From NCBI GenBank assembly GCA_900635495.1, contig LR134136.1, forward strand, positions 1,612,001-1,676,000: a stretch of DNA of 64,000 nt. The letters run 5' to 3'. The notes under the pieces were generated by a model. That model was not told the DNA's origin, searched no databases, and saw only the letters and a list, made by a program, of their open reading frames with translations. Positions 49,563 to 59,575 of the stretch are shown in pieces. Position 1 is the stretch's first letter; each line of letters opens with the position of its first letter. The DNA comes from Atlantibacter hermannii (GTDB lineage Bacteria > Pseudomonadota > Gammaproteobacteria > Enterobacterales > Enterobacteriaceae). The translations under genes and the position numbers were made by a program.

Positions 49563-49849
49563 GGCGGCTAACTTCTCGTTTACCAGTAACCTATTGAAAT
49601 GGGTGATGTTTTACGCTACTGTTTTTGCCAATAAATGAAGATATGCCGATAATTTATTCATCGCATTAATATCTCAGGCAAAAACTGACGATGGCCGGTA
49701 GTTTAATCGGATTACCGGAGGTCGGCTAGCGAGAAATAGTGTCATGAAGCGTTTTAGGCAAGGATTGCCGCAGTGCTTAATCTAACTGGGAAACTCGTTT
49801 CGCGAGTTTATTGTTTTAAGTTTGATATGGGCAGCGTCAGGGGATATCT

Positions 49850-50216
49850 GTGAAGAGAACTCGCGTCTGGCCGGGAACGGTGTGTTGTTTCATCCTCTTT
49901 CTGGTCGTATTTATTCTCCATAAGCTTTCTGCGTCGGGGTATTCACCCGTTCAGCAGCATCTCGACCTCGGTATGTTATGTTTTCTTCTGCCGGGAATGA
50001 TTGCCAGTTTTGTTTCTCGCGACGATCGTCTGTTTAAACCCTTGTTTGGCGCCATGCTGGCGGCCCCGGTTTGTTTACTTCTGGTATTCTTTACGCCTAT
50101 TCCTGAGCGTTCGGTACTTCAGGAGGTGGCCTGGCTTTTCGGTGCGGTATTTTGGGTGTGGGCTGGGCGCGCTGTGTCATCTGTTCGCGCGAAAACTGTT
50201 AAAACTGTCAGATTAA
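49850..50216 (+). CDS. ybjM: Inner membrane protein YbjM (one frameshift)
   Basis: A small protein of about 121 residues with four predicted membrane helices. The start is the GTG at 49850 (KRTRVWPGTVCCFILF). An extra G at 50154-50156 shifts the frame; removing it gives AVFWCGLGALCHLFARKLLK and the stop at 50216, matching the E. coli C-terminus. Without repair the frame runs through the terminator. Function unknown. Conserved core: FLLPGMIASF and KPLFGAMLAAP. Confidence 0.85.
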
Positions 50217-50249
50217 AAAAAACCGGCTCAGTGAGCCGGTTTTTTTATG
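50213..50249. terminator. Bidirectional terminator between ybjM and grxA
   Basis: ACCGGCTCA and TGAGCCGGT form a GC-rich stem flanked by at least seven A residues on the left and seven T residues on the right. It serves both convergent genes; the ybjM stop codon overlaps its left edge. Confidence 0.93.
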
Positions 50250-50258
50250 CACGCCGGA

Positions 50259-50525
50259 TTACGCCGTGTAGAGAGAAAGGTTGGCTTTCGCCCAGGCTTC
50301 AAAATCGGTGCAGCCGCCAATGTGGGTAGAGTCCACGAAAATCTGCGGTACGGTTTCGACGGGTTTGCCGACGGTCTTTTCCAGATCCGCTTTGGTGATG
50401 CCTTCCGCGTGAATATCAACATAACGGAAGTTGAAATCTTCGCGCTCAGCGGTCAGTTTCTCAGCCAGTTCTTTAGCGCGAACGCAGTAAGGGCAGCCCG
50501 GACGACCAAAAATAACTGCAAACAT
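50259..50525 (-). CDS. grxA: Glutaredoxin 1
   Basis: An 88-residue glutaredoxin (E. coli 85). The redox site CPYC is at residues 11-14, with the cis-proline site TVPQIF and the glutathione-binding GGCTDF near 70. It reduces ribonucleotide reductase, PAPS reductase and OxyR disulfides with glutathione. In E. coli it is activated by OxyR; I did not identify an OxyR site. Intact, convergent with ybjM. Confidence 0.96.
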   Translation of the reverse strand: MFAVIFGRPGCPYCVRAKELAEKLTAEREDFNFRYVDIHAEGITKADLEKTVGKPVETVPQIFVDSTHIGGCTDFEAWAKANLSLYTA

Positions 50526-50721
50526 GATTGCTCCTTGATAACGATAGCCTGTCGGCGAATACGAACTATCATGCCATAACCCTAAGTAATGAAAAGCAGG
50601 TTACACCTCTTACTTTGATACCTGTCATCTTTCATGCGCTGTTTTTGTAAAGCCCATTGTTGCGAAACCGGCGCCAGGCATTTTCAGGTTATAATCCCTC
50701 TTTTACCGCAGGAGAAGGCTG

Positions 50722-51009
50722 ATGCGCTCACTTGGCTCATTACCCAAACCGGTGCTGATTCTGGAAGCGCTGGGCATGGTACTGCTGGGCACAGCCTGGC
50801 TATCCTTAAAAGACTATATCGATTTACCTGCGCCATTCGACGGCGCCGCCTGGGGCATCGCGATGGTGTTCTTCGGCATTCTGTTGATGCTTCCCGCCGC
50901 CGTCGCGCTGGTGTGGGGCATGGGCCAGAACCTGGCGCCGCTGCTGTTTAAATCACCTAAGACCTCCTCATCGCAAAACAAGGATTCAAAACATGACGCC
51001 AACCATTGA
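50722..51009 (+). CDS. ybjC: DUF1418 membrane protein YbjC
   Basis: A 95-residue protein, the E. coli YbjC length, with two membrane helices (about 13-32 and 47-72). The start ATG at 50722 follows GGAGAAGGC. The C-terminus SSSQNKDSKHDANH keeps the E. coli ending DANH and overlaps the nfsA start by 17 bases. In E. coli ybjC-nfsA-rimK-ybjN form one SoxS-inducible operon. Function unknown. Confidence 0.92.
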   Translation: MRSLGSLPKPVLILEALGMVLLGTAWLSLKDYIDLPAPFDGAAWGIAMVFFGILLMLPAAVALVWGMGQNLAPLLFKSPKTSSSQNKDSKHDANH

Positions 51010-51714
51010 GCTTCTGCGCTCTCACCGCTCGATTCGCCACTTTACCGATCGCCCGATTACCGATGCGCAGCGCGAGGCGATTTTTGCCGGGGCCCGCGCG
51101 GCGTCCAGTTCCAGTTTTTTACAGTGCAGTACCATTATTCGCATTACCGACCCGGCGCTGCGTGAAAAGCTGGTGACCTTGACCGGCGGCCAGAAGCACG
51201 TCGCGCAGGCCGCAGAATTTTGGGTGTTTTGCGCCGATTTTCAGCGCCATTTGCAAATCTGCCCGGATGCGCAACTGGGTCTGGCTGAACAGCTGCTGTT
51301 AGGCGTGGTGGACACCGCCATGATGGCGCAAAACGCCATGGTCGCTGCGGAATCTCTGGGTCTGGGCGGCGTCTACATTGGCGGCATCCGTAATAATATC
51401 GAAGCGGTCAGCGAGCGCCTGGAAATCCCGCAGCAGGTGTTGCCGCTGTTTGGGCTCTGTCTGGGCTGGCCTGCCGATAATCCCGATGTGAAGCCGCGTT
51501 TGCCGACCTCTGTCATGGTGCACGAAAACCGTTATCAGCCGCTGGATCGTGACGCGCTGGCCGCGTATGACGATGAGCTCGCTCACTATTATCTCACGCG
51601 CGACAGCAATACCGCCGCGACACCTGGAGCGATCATATTCGTCGCACCATCATTAAAGAGAACCGTCCGTTTATTCTCGACTTTTTGCACAAGCAAGGTT
51701 TTGCCGTGCGTTAA
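50993..51714 (+). CDS. nfsA: Oxygen-insensitive NADPH nitroreductase NfsA (one frameshift)
   Basis: Repaired length 240 residues, exactly E. coli NfsA. The FMN-binding N-terminus HRSIRHFTDRPI, the SSSSFLQCS segment and SLGLGGVYIGGIRNN are intact. A lost C at 51612-51613 (SNTRRDTWSDHIRRT) shifts the frame; the true end is at 51714 with the last residues GFAVR. NfsA reduces nitroaromatics, nitrofurans and quinones by two electrons using NADPH. Confidence 0.94.
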
Positions 51715-51791
51715 TTGCGCTGGCTCGCTACGCACCCGGTAGCGGGCCGTGTATGATGTGGCGGTTGATTTCAGTGAATGCGAGGTGAAGG

Positions 51792-52692
51792 ATGAAATCG
51801 CCATTTTATCCCGGGATGGAACGCTGTGGTCCTGCAAGCGGCTGCGTGAAGCCGCTATGCGGCGAGGTCATATTGTCGAGATCCTCGACCCCTTGTCGTG
51901 CTACATGAATATCAACCCGCAGTCTCCCTCTATGCACTATAAAGGCCGGCAGTTGCCTCATTATGATGCAGTGATCCCCCGCATTGGCTCCGCCATTACC
52001 TTTTACGGCACCGCGGTGCTGCGCCAGTTCGAAATGATGGGCAGTTATCCGCTCAATGAATCTGTCGCGATCACGCGCGCCCGGGATAAACTGCGTTCGT
52101 TGCAGCTCCTGGCACGCCAGGGCATCGATTTGCCCGTCACCGGCATTGCCCATTCACCCGATGACACCAGCGATCTTATCAAGATGGTCGGCGGCGCGCC
52201 GCTGGTGGTCAAACTGGTGGAAGGCACCCAGGGCATCGGCGTGGTATTAGCTGAAACGCGCCAGGCGGCTGAAAGCGTGATTGATGCGTTCCGGGGGCTT
52301 AACGCCCATATTCTGGTGCAGGAATACATTCAGGAAGCCAAAGGACGCGACGTCCGCTGCCTGGTGGTCGGCGATCGGGTGGTGGCGGCGATTGAGCGGC
52401 AGGCCAAAGAGGGCGATTTCCGCTCCAATTTGCATCGCGGCGGGGTCGCGCGGGTGGCGGATATCACCCCGCAGGAGCGTGAAATCGCGCTTCGTGCGGC
52501 GCAGACCCTGGGACTGGATATCGCCGGTGTGGATATTTTACGTTCCGATCGCGGTCCGCTGGTGATGGAAGTCAATGCGTCGCCAGGGCTTGAAGGCATT
52601 GAAAGTACCACCGGTATTGATATCGCCACGCTGATGATCCAGTGGATTGAGCGCCACGCCAACTCAGGGTTTTGTTTAAAAATTGTGGTTGA
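51792..52692 (+). CDS. rimK: Ribosomal protein S6-L-glutamate ligase RimK (two frameshifts)
   Basis: An ATP-grasp ligase adding glutamates to the C-terminus of ribosomal protein S6. I place the start at the ATG 51792, directly after GAGGTGAAGG as in E. coli. One A is missing right after it (51795-51797: ATGAAATCG for MKIAILSRDG), and one G near 52684-52685 (end CLKIGG). With both restored the protein has exactly 300 residues, the E. coli length. ATP-grasp motifs GAPLVVKLVEGTQGIGVV and LVMEVNASPGLEGIE are intact. A GTG at 51785 would give an in-frame start without repair but is less convincing. Confidence 0.93.
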
Positions 52693-52825
52693 AACCCGTT
52701 GCGCATTTGCGCCAGATTAAGAGAAGCGCCCATAAACATAGTCACACGGGGGCTTTTTGCGTAAGCTATCGGCAAATTTTCATTCTTAGCACTTCGCGTA
52801 CAACGAATAAGAGGTATCAGTTTTT

Positions 52826-53305
52826 ATGGATTCACTCGTCGTCCCCTCTCTGGACACGCTGCGCCACTGGCTGGAACAGTTAGCGGTGAGTTTTTTCGAG
52901 TGCGATACCTGTCAGGCGTTGCATTTACCCCACATGCAGAACTTTGACGGCATTTTCGATGCCAAAATCGACTTGCTGGATAACGTGGTGCTGTTCTCGG
53001 CACTGGCTGAAGTGAAACCCTCCGCGCTGTTGCCCCTGGCCTGCGATCTCTCGGCTATCAACGCCAGTTCGCTCACGGTCAAAGCATTCCTGGATATTCA
53101 GGATGACAATCTGCCGAAAATGGTGGTGTGCCAGTCGCTGTCTGTCACGGTAGGCGTTACGTTTGAACAGTTTGCCGCCTTCTTCCGCCAGAGCGAAGAG
53201 CAGATTTCCATGGTGATTATGGAAGCGGGCTCGCATCATTTGCTTTACTCCTCAGAAGAGGAAGAAAAAAGCAACGTCGAAATGCATACCCATTTTCTTC
53301 ACTGA
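52826..53305 (+). CDS. ybjN: YbjN-family sensory transduction/multicopy regulator
   Basis: A 159-residue cytoplasmic protein (E. coli 158) with the type III secretion chaperone-like fold reported for YbjN. Conserved stretches include SFFECDTCQALHLPHMQNFD and SAINASSLTVKAFLD. In E. coli excess YbjN lowers motility and exopolysaccharide and suppresses temperature-sensitive mutants; the mechanism is unknown. Last gene of the ybjC-nfsA-rimK-ybjN group. Intact. Confidence 0.93.
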   Translation: MDSLVVPSLDTLRHWLEQLAVSFFECDTCQALHLPHMQNFDGIFDAKIDLLDNVVLFSALAEVKPSALLPLACDLSAINASSLTVKAFLDIQDDNLPKMVVCQSLSVTVGVTFEQFAAFFRQSEEQISMVIMEAGSHHLLYSSEEEEKSNVEMHTHFLH

Positions 53306-53676
53306 TCCTGCTCGTTATTAACGCAGTCGCTGCCAGGGCGACTGCTTAACACACTGCATTATTCTGCTTTAACGCATCCCCGCCAGTACTATTCACTGCT
53401 TTTCACCCCTTTTTAGCCGAGGTGATAGAGCGATTCAGTCTAAAAAATTGATAAAACGCATTTTTTCTACCGGGCTATAGTCCTGGACATATCCTACAGT
53501 TATTCTTGCCAAGCGAAAAAAGCCTGCATTGTCTGCCGAAGGATGGTCGATCCTTTTTCTGTGCAGCATGACCAAATATGCACGGAAATTGCATATGTTT
53601 CATTGCAGATGTGTAATTGCGTAAATTTAGCTCGGAAAACAACGAGTTTTTACCCTTTATTCAGAAGGAAACAGAT
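53306..53676. other. ybjN-potF intergenic region
   Basis: This 371-base gap holds no gene that I can support. It contains a weak intrinsic terminator for ybjN (AAGGAT, GGTCG, ATCCTT, then TTT at 53539-53558) and a sigma-54-like element at 53578-53593, about 85 bases before potF. Confidence 0.5.
53578..53593 (+). promoter_or_regulatory. Candidate sigma-54 promoter of potFGHI
   Basis: ATGCACGGAAATTGCA resembles the sigma-54 consensus TGGCACGNNNNTTGCW: CACG and TTGCA are exact with correct spacing, but the first GG is TG. potFGHI belongs to the NtrC regulon in E. coli, which supports the assignment. No clear NtrC enhancer pair is visible upstream. Confidence 0.5.
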
Positions 53677-54788
53677 ATGTTCACCCAAAGAAAAAAATGG
53701 TTGTCGGGTGTGGTTGCCGGTGCGCTGATGGCAGCCTCTGCAAGCGTCATGGCTGCCGAACAAAAAACACTGCATGTGTATAACTGGTCAGACTATATTG
53801 CGCCGGATACCATCGAAAACTTCACCAAAGAAACCGGCATTAAAGTGGTCTACGACGTCTTCGATTCCAACGAAGTGCTGGAAGGCAAATTAATGGCAGG
53901 CAGTACCGGGTTCGACCTGGTCGTGCCATCGGCCAGTTTTCTTGAGCGCCAGCTGGCCGCAGGCGTGTTCCAGCCGCTGGATAAAAGCAAACTGCCGAAC
54001 TGGAAAAACCTCGATCCAGAACTGCTTAAGCTGACCGCGAAGCATGACCCGGAAAACAAATACGCCATGCCGTATCTGTGGGCGACCACGGCATCGGCTA
54101 TAACGTTGATAAAGTCAAAGCTGCGCTGGGTGGCGATGTGCCGCTGAACAGCTGGGATCTGGTGCTGAAACCGGAAAACCTGGCGAAATTAAAAAGCTGC
54201 GGCGTCTCTTTCCTCGATGCGCCTGAAGAAGTGTTCGCCACCGTGCTGAACTATCTGGGTAAAGATCCGAACAGCGAAAAAGCCGATGATTACACCGGCC
54301 CGGCGACCGAACTTCTGCTGAAATTGCGCCCCAATATTCGCTATTTCCACTCTTCTCAGTACATCAACGATCTGGCGAACGGCGATATCTGCGTGGCTAT
54401 CGGTTGGGCGGGCGATGTCTGGCAGGCGGCGAATCGTGCGAAAGAAGCTAAAAACGGCGTGAATATTTCCTACATCATTCCGAAAGAAGGCGCGCTGGCG
54501 TTCTTTGACGTCTTCGCCATGCCGACTGACGCCAAAAACAAAGAAGAAGCGTATCAGTTCCTGAACTACCTGATGCGTCCGGATGTGATCGCCCATATCA
54601 GCGACCACGTGTTCTATGCCAGCGCCAACAAGGCTGCGACGCCGCTGGTGAGCGCAGAGGTGCGTGACAACCCGGGCATTTACCCGCCGGCGGATGTGAT
54701 GGCCAAGCTGTTCACCCTGAAAGTGCAGGATCCGAAAATCGACCGTGTACGCACCCGTGCGTGGACCAAGGTCAAGAGCGGCAAGTAA
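53677..54788 (+). CDS. potF: Putrescine-binding periplasmic protein PotF (one frameshift)
   Basis: Repaired length 370 residues, equal to E. coli PotF. The start ATG at 53677 follows AGAAGGAAACAG; the signal peptide ends in SVMAAE. Residues lining the putrescine pocket lie in NWSDYIAP and in FDVFAMPADA-like FFDVFAMPTDAKN. A lost G at 54090-54091 (within WATTGIGYNVDKV) breaks the frame. PotF delivers putrescine to PotGHI. First gene of the pot operon. Confidence 0.94.
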
Positions 54789-54907
54789 TCACCGCGTAAC
54801 CATTCCAGAACTGCTCTGGAACAGGGCAGGGGCGATGATGCCTCTGCCCGTCATCAGTGCGACAACCGGGCCGCACAGGTATTCATGCTTTTGCCGGAGA
54901 GCAATAA

Positions 54908-56041
54908 TTGAACGATGCTATTCCCCGCCCACAGGCGAAAACCCGCAAAGCGCTCACCCCGCTGCTGGAAATCCGCAACCTGACCAAATCCTTTGACGGC
55001 CAGCATGCCGTTGATGACGTCAGCCTGACTATTTATAAAGGCGAAATTTTTGCGCTGCTCGGTGCCTCCGGGTGCGGAAAATCGACTCTGCTGCGCATGC
55101 TGGCAGGTTTTGAAATTCCGACTCACGGGCAAATTTTGCTGGACGGCGTTGACCTGTCGCGCGTTGCGCCATATCAGCGCCCAATCAATATGATGTTCCA
55201 GTCTTATGCACTGTTCCCTCACATGACGGTAGAGCAGAATATCGCGTTCGGCCTGAAGCAGGACAAATTACCTCGTGCGGAAATCGCCGCGCGGGTTGAA
55301 GAGATGCTGACGCTGGTGCATATGCAGGAGTTTGCAAAACGTAAACCGCATCAGCTTTCCGGCGGGCAACGTCAGCGTGTGGCACTTGCGCGCAGCCTGG
55401 CGAAACGCCCGAAACTGCTGTTGCTTGATGAACCGATGGGCGCGCTGGATAAAAAATTGCGCGACCGCATGCAGCTGGAAGTGGTGGATATTCTTGAGCG
55501 TGTGGGCGCGACCTGCGTCATGGTAACGCACGATCAGGAAGAGGCCATGACCATGGCCGGACGCATCGCCATTATGAACCGCGGCAAGTTTGTGCAGATT
55601 GGCGAGCCGGAAGAGATTTACGAGCATCCGACCACCCGCTACAGCGCCGAATTTATCGGTTCGGTCAACGTCTTTGATGGGCTGCTTAAGTCGCGTGAAG
55701 AGGATGGTCTGGTGATCGAGTCTCCGGGCCTGATGCATCCACTGAAAGTCGACCCGGATGCCTCCGTGGTGGATGGCGTACCGGTCCATGTGGCGCTGCG
55801 TCCGGAAAAGGTCATGCTTTGCGAAGAGCCGCCTGCCGACGGGTATAACTTTGCCGTTGGTGAAGTGGTGCATATTGCTTATCTTGGCGACCTGTCTATT
55901 TATCACGTTCGCCTGAAAAGCGGCCAGATGATCACCGCCCAGTTGCAAAACGCCTACCGCTACCGCAAAGGCGCGCCGACCTGGGGCGATGAGGTCCGTC
56001 TGTGCTGGGACGCAGACAGCTGTGTGGTTCTGACGGTTTAA
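54908..56041 (+). CDS. potG: Putrescine importer ATPase PotG
   Basis: A 377-residue ABC ATPase, E. coli length. It starts with TTG at 54908 giving MNDAIPRPQAKTRKALTPLL, nearly identical to the E. coli N-terminus; a GAGAG ribosome site lies nine bases upstream. Walker A GASGCGKS, signature LSGGQRQRVALAR, Walker B LLLLDEPMGALD, then a TOBE domain (about 285-370). It energises putrescine uptake through PotHI. Intact. Confidence 0.96.
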   Translation: MNDAIPRPQAKTRKALTPLLEIRNLTKSFDGQHAVDDVSLTIYKGEIFALLGASGCGKSTLLRMLAGFEIPTHGQILLDGVDLSRVAPYQRPINMMFQSYALFPHMTVEQNIAFGLKQDKLPRAEIAARVEEMLTLVHMQEFAKRKPHQLSGGQRQRVALARSLAKRPKLLLLDEPMGALDKKLRDRMQLEVVDILERVGATCVMVTHDQEEAMTMAGRIAIMNRGKFVQIGEPEEIYEHPTTRYSAEFIGSVNVFDGLLKSREEDGLVIESPGLMHPLKVDPDASVVDGVPVHVALRPEKVMLCEEPPADGYNFAVGEVVHIAYLGDLSIYHVRLKSGQMITAQLQNAYRYRKGAPTWGDEVRLCWDADSCVVLTV

Positions 56042-56050
56042 GGAGGCGTG

Positions 56051-57013
56051 ATGAGTGTTATTGAACGCCGTGGGGAGCCACCGGCTGCCCAACAGGTTAC
56101 CGGTTTTAAGGCGTGGCTGGCGCGGATGCAAATGGCCCATGGCCGTAAGCTGGTGATCGCGCTGCCTTACCTGTGGCTGATCCTGCTGTTTATGCTGCCG
56201 TTCCTGATTGTATTTAAAATCAGCCTGGCGGAGATGGCGCGGGCGATCCCGCCTTACACCGAGCTGGTTAGCTTTGAAGATTCACAGCTGTCGATTCTGC
56301 TTAACCTCGCCAATTTCCTGCAACTGACCGACGATCCGCTCTATTTTGAAGCGTATTTGCAGTCCTTGCAGGTCGCTGGCATTTCTACGCTATGCTGCCT
56401 GCTTTTAGGTTATCCGCTGGCCTGGGCAGTGGCGCACAGCAGCCCGTCGACGCGCAACATCCTGCTGTTGTTGGTGATCCTGCCGTCCTGGACCTCGTTT
56501 TTAATCCGCGTGTATGCCTGGATGGGCATTCTCAAGGAGAACGGGGTGTTGAACAACGTCCTGCTGTGGCTGGGGGTGATCGATCAGCCGTTGACCATTC
56601 TGCACACCAATCTGGCGGTCTATATCGGCATTGTGTATGCCTATTTGCCGTTTATGGTGCTGCCGATTTATACCGCGTTAACCCGTATCGATTATTCGCT
56701 GGTGGAAGCGGCACTGGATCTGGGCGCTCGCCCGTTGAAAACCTTCTTCACGGTGATTGTGCCGTTAACCAAAGGCGGAATTATCGCGGGATCGATGCTG
56801 GTATTTATTCCGGCGGTAGGGGAATTTGTGATCCCGGAACTGCTGGGCGGACCGGACAGCATCATGATTGGCCGCGTGTTATGGCAGGAGTTCTTTAATA
56901 ACCGCGACTGGCCGGTGGCCTCGGCGGTGGCGATCACCATGCTGGTGATCCTGATCGTGCCGATCATGTGGTTCCACAAGCACCAGAACAAATCCACGGG
57001 GGATCACGCATGA
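56051..57013 (+). CDS. potH: Putrescine importer permease PotH
   Basis: A 320-residue permease with six membrane helices and a long N-terminal cytoplasmic segment. I choose the ATG at 56051, three bases after a GTG that also opens the frame, because it follows AAGGAGG with good spacing. The EAA loop reads VEAALDLGARPLKTFFTVIVP. Intact; overlaps potI by four bases (ATGA). Confidence 0.96.
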   Translation: MSVIERRGEPPAAQQVTGFKAWLARMQMAHGRKLVIALPYLWLILLFMLPFLIVFKISLAEMARAIPPYTELVSFEDSQLSILLNLANFLQLTDDPLYFEAYLQSLQVAGISTLCCLLLGYPLAWAVAHSSPSTRNILLLLVILPSWTSFLIRVYAWMGILKENGVLNNVLLWLGVIDQPLTILHTNLAVYIGIVYAYLPFMVLPIYTALTRIDYSLVEAALDLGARPLKTFFTVIVPLTKGGIIAGSMLVFIPAVGEFVIPELLGGPDSIMIGRVLWQEFFNNRDWPVASAVAITMLVILIVPIMWFHKHQNKSTGDHA

Positions 57014-57855
57014 ATAATTTACCCGTCGTGCGCTCGCCGTGGCGTATTTTGATTCTGATTATCGGCTTTACTTTCCTGTATGCGCCGATGCTGATGCTGG
57101 TGATTTATTCCTTTAACAGCTCGAAACTGGTTACCGTCTGGGCAGGGTGGTCAACCCGCTGGTACAGCGAACTGTTTCAGGACAGCGCGATGATGAGCGC
57201 GGTTGGACTCAGTCTGACCATCGCCGCACTCGCCGCCACCATGGCGGTCGTGTTGGGCACGATCGCGTCGGTGGTGCTGGTGCGCTTTGGCCGTTTTCGC
57301 GGCGCGAACGGTTTCGCGTTTATGCTCACCGCGCCGCTGGTGATGCCGGACGTGATCACCGGGCTGTCGCTGCTGCTGCTGTTTGTGGCGCTCGGCCATG
57401 CCATTGGCTGGCCGTCGGAGCGCGGCATGCTCACCATCTGGCTGGCGCACGTCACCTTCTGTACCGCTTATGTGGCGGTGGTGATCAGCGCCCGACTGCG
57501 CGAACTCGATCGCTCTATCGAAGAGGCGGCGATGGATTTAGGTGCAACGCCGGTGAAAGTCTTTTTCGTGATCACCCTGCCGATGATCATGCCGGCGATA
57601 CTTTCCGGCTGGCTGCTGGCGTTTACCCTGTCGCTGGACGATCTGGTTATTGCCAGTTTCGTTTCCGGCCCGGGAGCGACCACATTGCCGATGCTGGTGT
57701 TCTCCAGCGTGCGTATGGGGGTGAATCCGGAGATCAACGCGCTGGCGTCCATTATCCTTGGGGTAGTGGGAATCATCGGCTTGATCGCCTGGTATCTGAT
57801 GGCGCGCTCTGAAAAACAGCGTCAAAAAGACATCCAGCGTGCAAGAACCGGCTGA
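57010..57855 (+). CDS. potI: Putrescine importer permease PotI
   Basis: A 281-residue permease, E. coli length, with six helices and the EAA loop EEAAMDLGATPVKVFFVITLP. The start is the ATG at 57010, overlapping the potH stop; a longer in-frame opening upstream lies inside potH and is not real. Last gene of potFGHI. Intact. Confidence 0.96.
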   Translation: MNNLPVVRSPWRILILIIGFTFLYAPMLMLVIYSFNSSKLVTVWAGWSTRWYSELFQDSAMMSAVGLSLTIAALAATMAVVLGTIASVVLVRFGRFRGANGFAFMLTAPLVMPDVITGLSLLLLFVALGHAIGWPSERGMLTIWLAHVTFCTAYVAVVISARLRELDRSIEEAAMDLGATPVKVFFVITLPMIMPAILSGWLLAFTLSLDDLVIASFVSGPGATTLPMLVFSSVRMGVNPEINALASIILGVVGIIGLIAWYLMARSEKQRQKDIQRARTG

Positions 57856-57884
57856 AGGCTCTAAAATCTGAGATTATTAGCTGA

Positions 57885-57909
57885 CAGTGCCGCGTTCGTC
57901 GCGGCACTG
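57885..57909. terminator. Hairpin after potI
   Basis: CAGTGCCGCG, loop TTCGT and CGCGGCACTG form a perfect 10-bp stem 30 bases after the potI stop. No T run follows, so it may attenuate or stabilise the 3' end rather than terminate fully. Confidence 0.5.
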
Positions 57910-57936
57910 TGATTCAGGGATGCCAGAAACATAGCG

Positions 57937-58406
57937 ATGATCTTCGCCCGCTCACACCATAACCATGCCCGCCTCAATGTACCCACGCTGGTATATATCG
58001 CGGCTATAGCCATCATTACGACGCGCTGCGTCGATTTGTTGATGGTCTTTAATATGCTGGGGCTGCGCGGCGCGATGGACTTCATCCATCGCAGCGTTCA
58101 GACATGGAGCCTGACGCTGGTATTCCTTTCGAGCCTGCTGTTGCTTTGCGTCGAGTTTCGCTGCGCCTTCGCGATCATCAAAGGCCGCAACTGGGGACGC
58201 TGGATCTACCTGGCTTCGCAAATCGGCGCTACCAGCTATTTGTGGGCCGCGTCGCTGGGCTGGGGATACCCGGAGTTATTCAGCATCCCGGGCGAATCGA
58301 AACGTGAAATCCTGCACTCGCTGGTGATGCAAAAAACACCCGATATGCTCGTCCTGGCGCTGTTATTTCTCCCGGCGCAAAGCGGCGGTTTTTCCAGCTG
58401 CAATAA
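57937..58406 (+). CDS. ybjO: DUF2593 inner membrane protein YbjO (one frameshift)
   Basis: About 156 residues with four membrane helices. The start ATG at 57937 gives MIFARSHHNHARLNVPTLVY; the first 20 residues differ from E. coli. The core FIHRSVQTWSLTLVFLSSLL and SYLWAASLGWGYPELFSIPG matches strongly. A lost C near 58383 (SRRFFQLQ) shifts the frame; the true stop is 58404-58406. Function unknown. Confidence 0.85.
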
Positions 58407-58447
58407 CGGTGGTACAATCCGCCGCCCCTCGTTTTAAAGGTTCTTCT

Positions 58448-59575
58448 ATGCAGTGCGCTCTCTATGATGCCGGTCGTTGTCGCTCCTGCGCGTGGATTGA
58501 AAAATCCTTGCCGCAACAGTGCCAGGCCAAAATGAACGATCTTCGCCAGTTGCTTGGCGAGCTTCCTGTCGAACAGTGGTGCGAACCCGTATCCGGCGCG
58601 GAAAGCGCGTTTCGCAATAAAGCAAAGATGGTCGTGAGCGGCAGCGTGGAGAAACCGTTGCTGGGCATGCTGCATCGCGATGGCAGCACCGAGGATCTGA
58701 CCGACTGCCCGCTCTATTCTGACGCGTTTCGCCGGGTGTTTACCGTTCTGAAACCGTTTATCGCCCGCGCCGGGCTAACGCCTTATAACGTGGCGCGTAA
58801 ACGCGGCGAATTGAAATATCTTCTTATCACCGAAAGCACCCTCGACGGCGGCATGATGCTGCGTTTTGTGCTGCGTTCTGAAACCAAACTGGCGCAGTTA
58901 GAGGCGGCGCTGCCGTGGTTGCTGGCGCAGTTGCCGCAGTTAAAGGTGGTATCGGCCAATATACAGCCGGTGCATATGGCGATTATGGAAGGGGAGCGGG
59001 AGATTGTTTTCACTGCTGAGCGTGCGCTGGAGGAGAATTTTAACGGCGTACCGCTGTGGATCCGTCCGCAAAGTTTTTTCCAGACCAACCCGCAGGTAGC
59101 GAGCCAGCTCTATGCCACTGCCCGCGACTGGGTGCGGGCGCTGCCGGTAAAACATATGTGGGATTTATTCTGCGGCGTGGGTGGATTTGGTCTGCACTGC
59201 GCCACGCCCGCCATGCGTTTGACCGGCATTGAGATTGCGCCGGAGGCGATTGCGAGCGCCCGCCAGTCCGCTGAAATGTTGGGCCTGACCGACGTGCATT
59301 TTCAGGCGCTGGATTCCACCCGTTTCGCTACTGCCCAGCAGGACATCCCGGATTTAGTGGTGGTAAACCCCCCGCGCCGCGGCATTGGCGAGGAACTGTG
59401 TGAGTTTCTGTCGGCTATGGCACCGAAAACGATTTTGTATTCAAGCTGTAATGCGCAAACCATGGCGAAAGATATTCGCCTGCTTGAGGGATACCGGATC
59501 GAGAAAATCCAGCTTTTCGACATGTTTCCCCATACCGCGCATTATGAGGTGTTGACGCTGTTGCAGCGGGGGTAG
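58448..59575 (+). CDS. rlmC: 23S rRNA (uracil-747-C5)-methyltransferase RlmC
   Basis: A 375-residue TrmA-family methyltransferase, the E. coli RlmC (RumB) length. The start ATG at 58448 gives MQCALYDAGRCRSC. Cluster cysteines are C3, C11 and C14 plus the one in TDCPLY; the SAM site is LFCGVGGFGLHCA and the catalytic cysteine lies in YSSCNAQTMAKD. It methylates U747 of 23S rRNA with SAM. An in-frame opening 39 bases upstream is not conserved. Intact. Confidence 0.96.
   Translation: MQCALYDAGRCRSCAWIEKSLPQQCQAKMNDLRQLLGELPVEQWCEPVSGAESAFRNKAKMVVSGSVEKPLLGMLHRDGSTEDLTDCPLYSDAFRRVFTVLKPFIARAGLTPYNVARKRGELKYLLITESTLDGGMMLRFVLRSETKLAQLEAALPWLLAQLPQLKVVSANIQPVHMAIMEGEREIVFTAERALEENFNGVPLWIRPQSFFQTNPQVASQLYATARDWVRALPVKHMWDLFCGVGGFGLHCATPAMRLTGIEIAPEAIASARQSAEMLGLTDVHFQALDSTRFATAQQDIPDLVVVNPPRRGIGEELCEFLSAMAPKTILYSSCNAQTMAKDIRLLEGYRIEKIQLFDMFPHTAHYEVLTLLQRG

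Noticed and set aside
50217..50329. Longer YbjM reading through the terminator into grxA antisense
   Set aside because: It results from an extra G at 50154-50156; the other frame restores the conserved C-terminus and stops at 50216.
51785..51791. GTG start of rimK that avoids the frameshift (MKDEIAILS)
   Set aside because: The E. coli-like ribosome site GGTGAAGG precedes the ATG at 51792, and one restored A there yields exactly 300 residues.
54908..57855. PotH and PotI as a fused permease
   Set aside because: An in-frame opening continues from potH into potI only on paper; the potH stop and potI ATG overlap as ATGA in the usual way.
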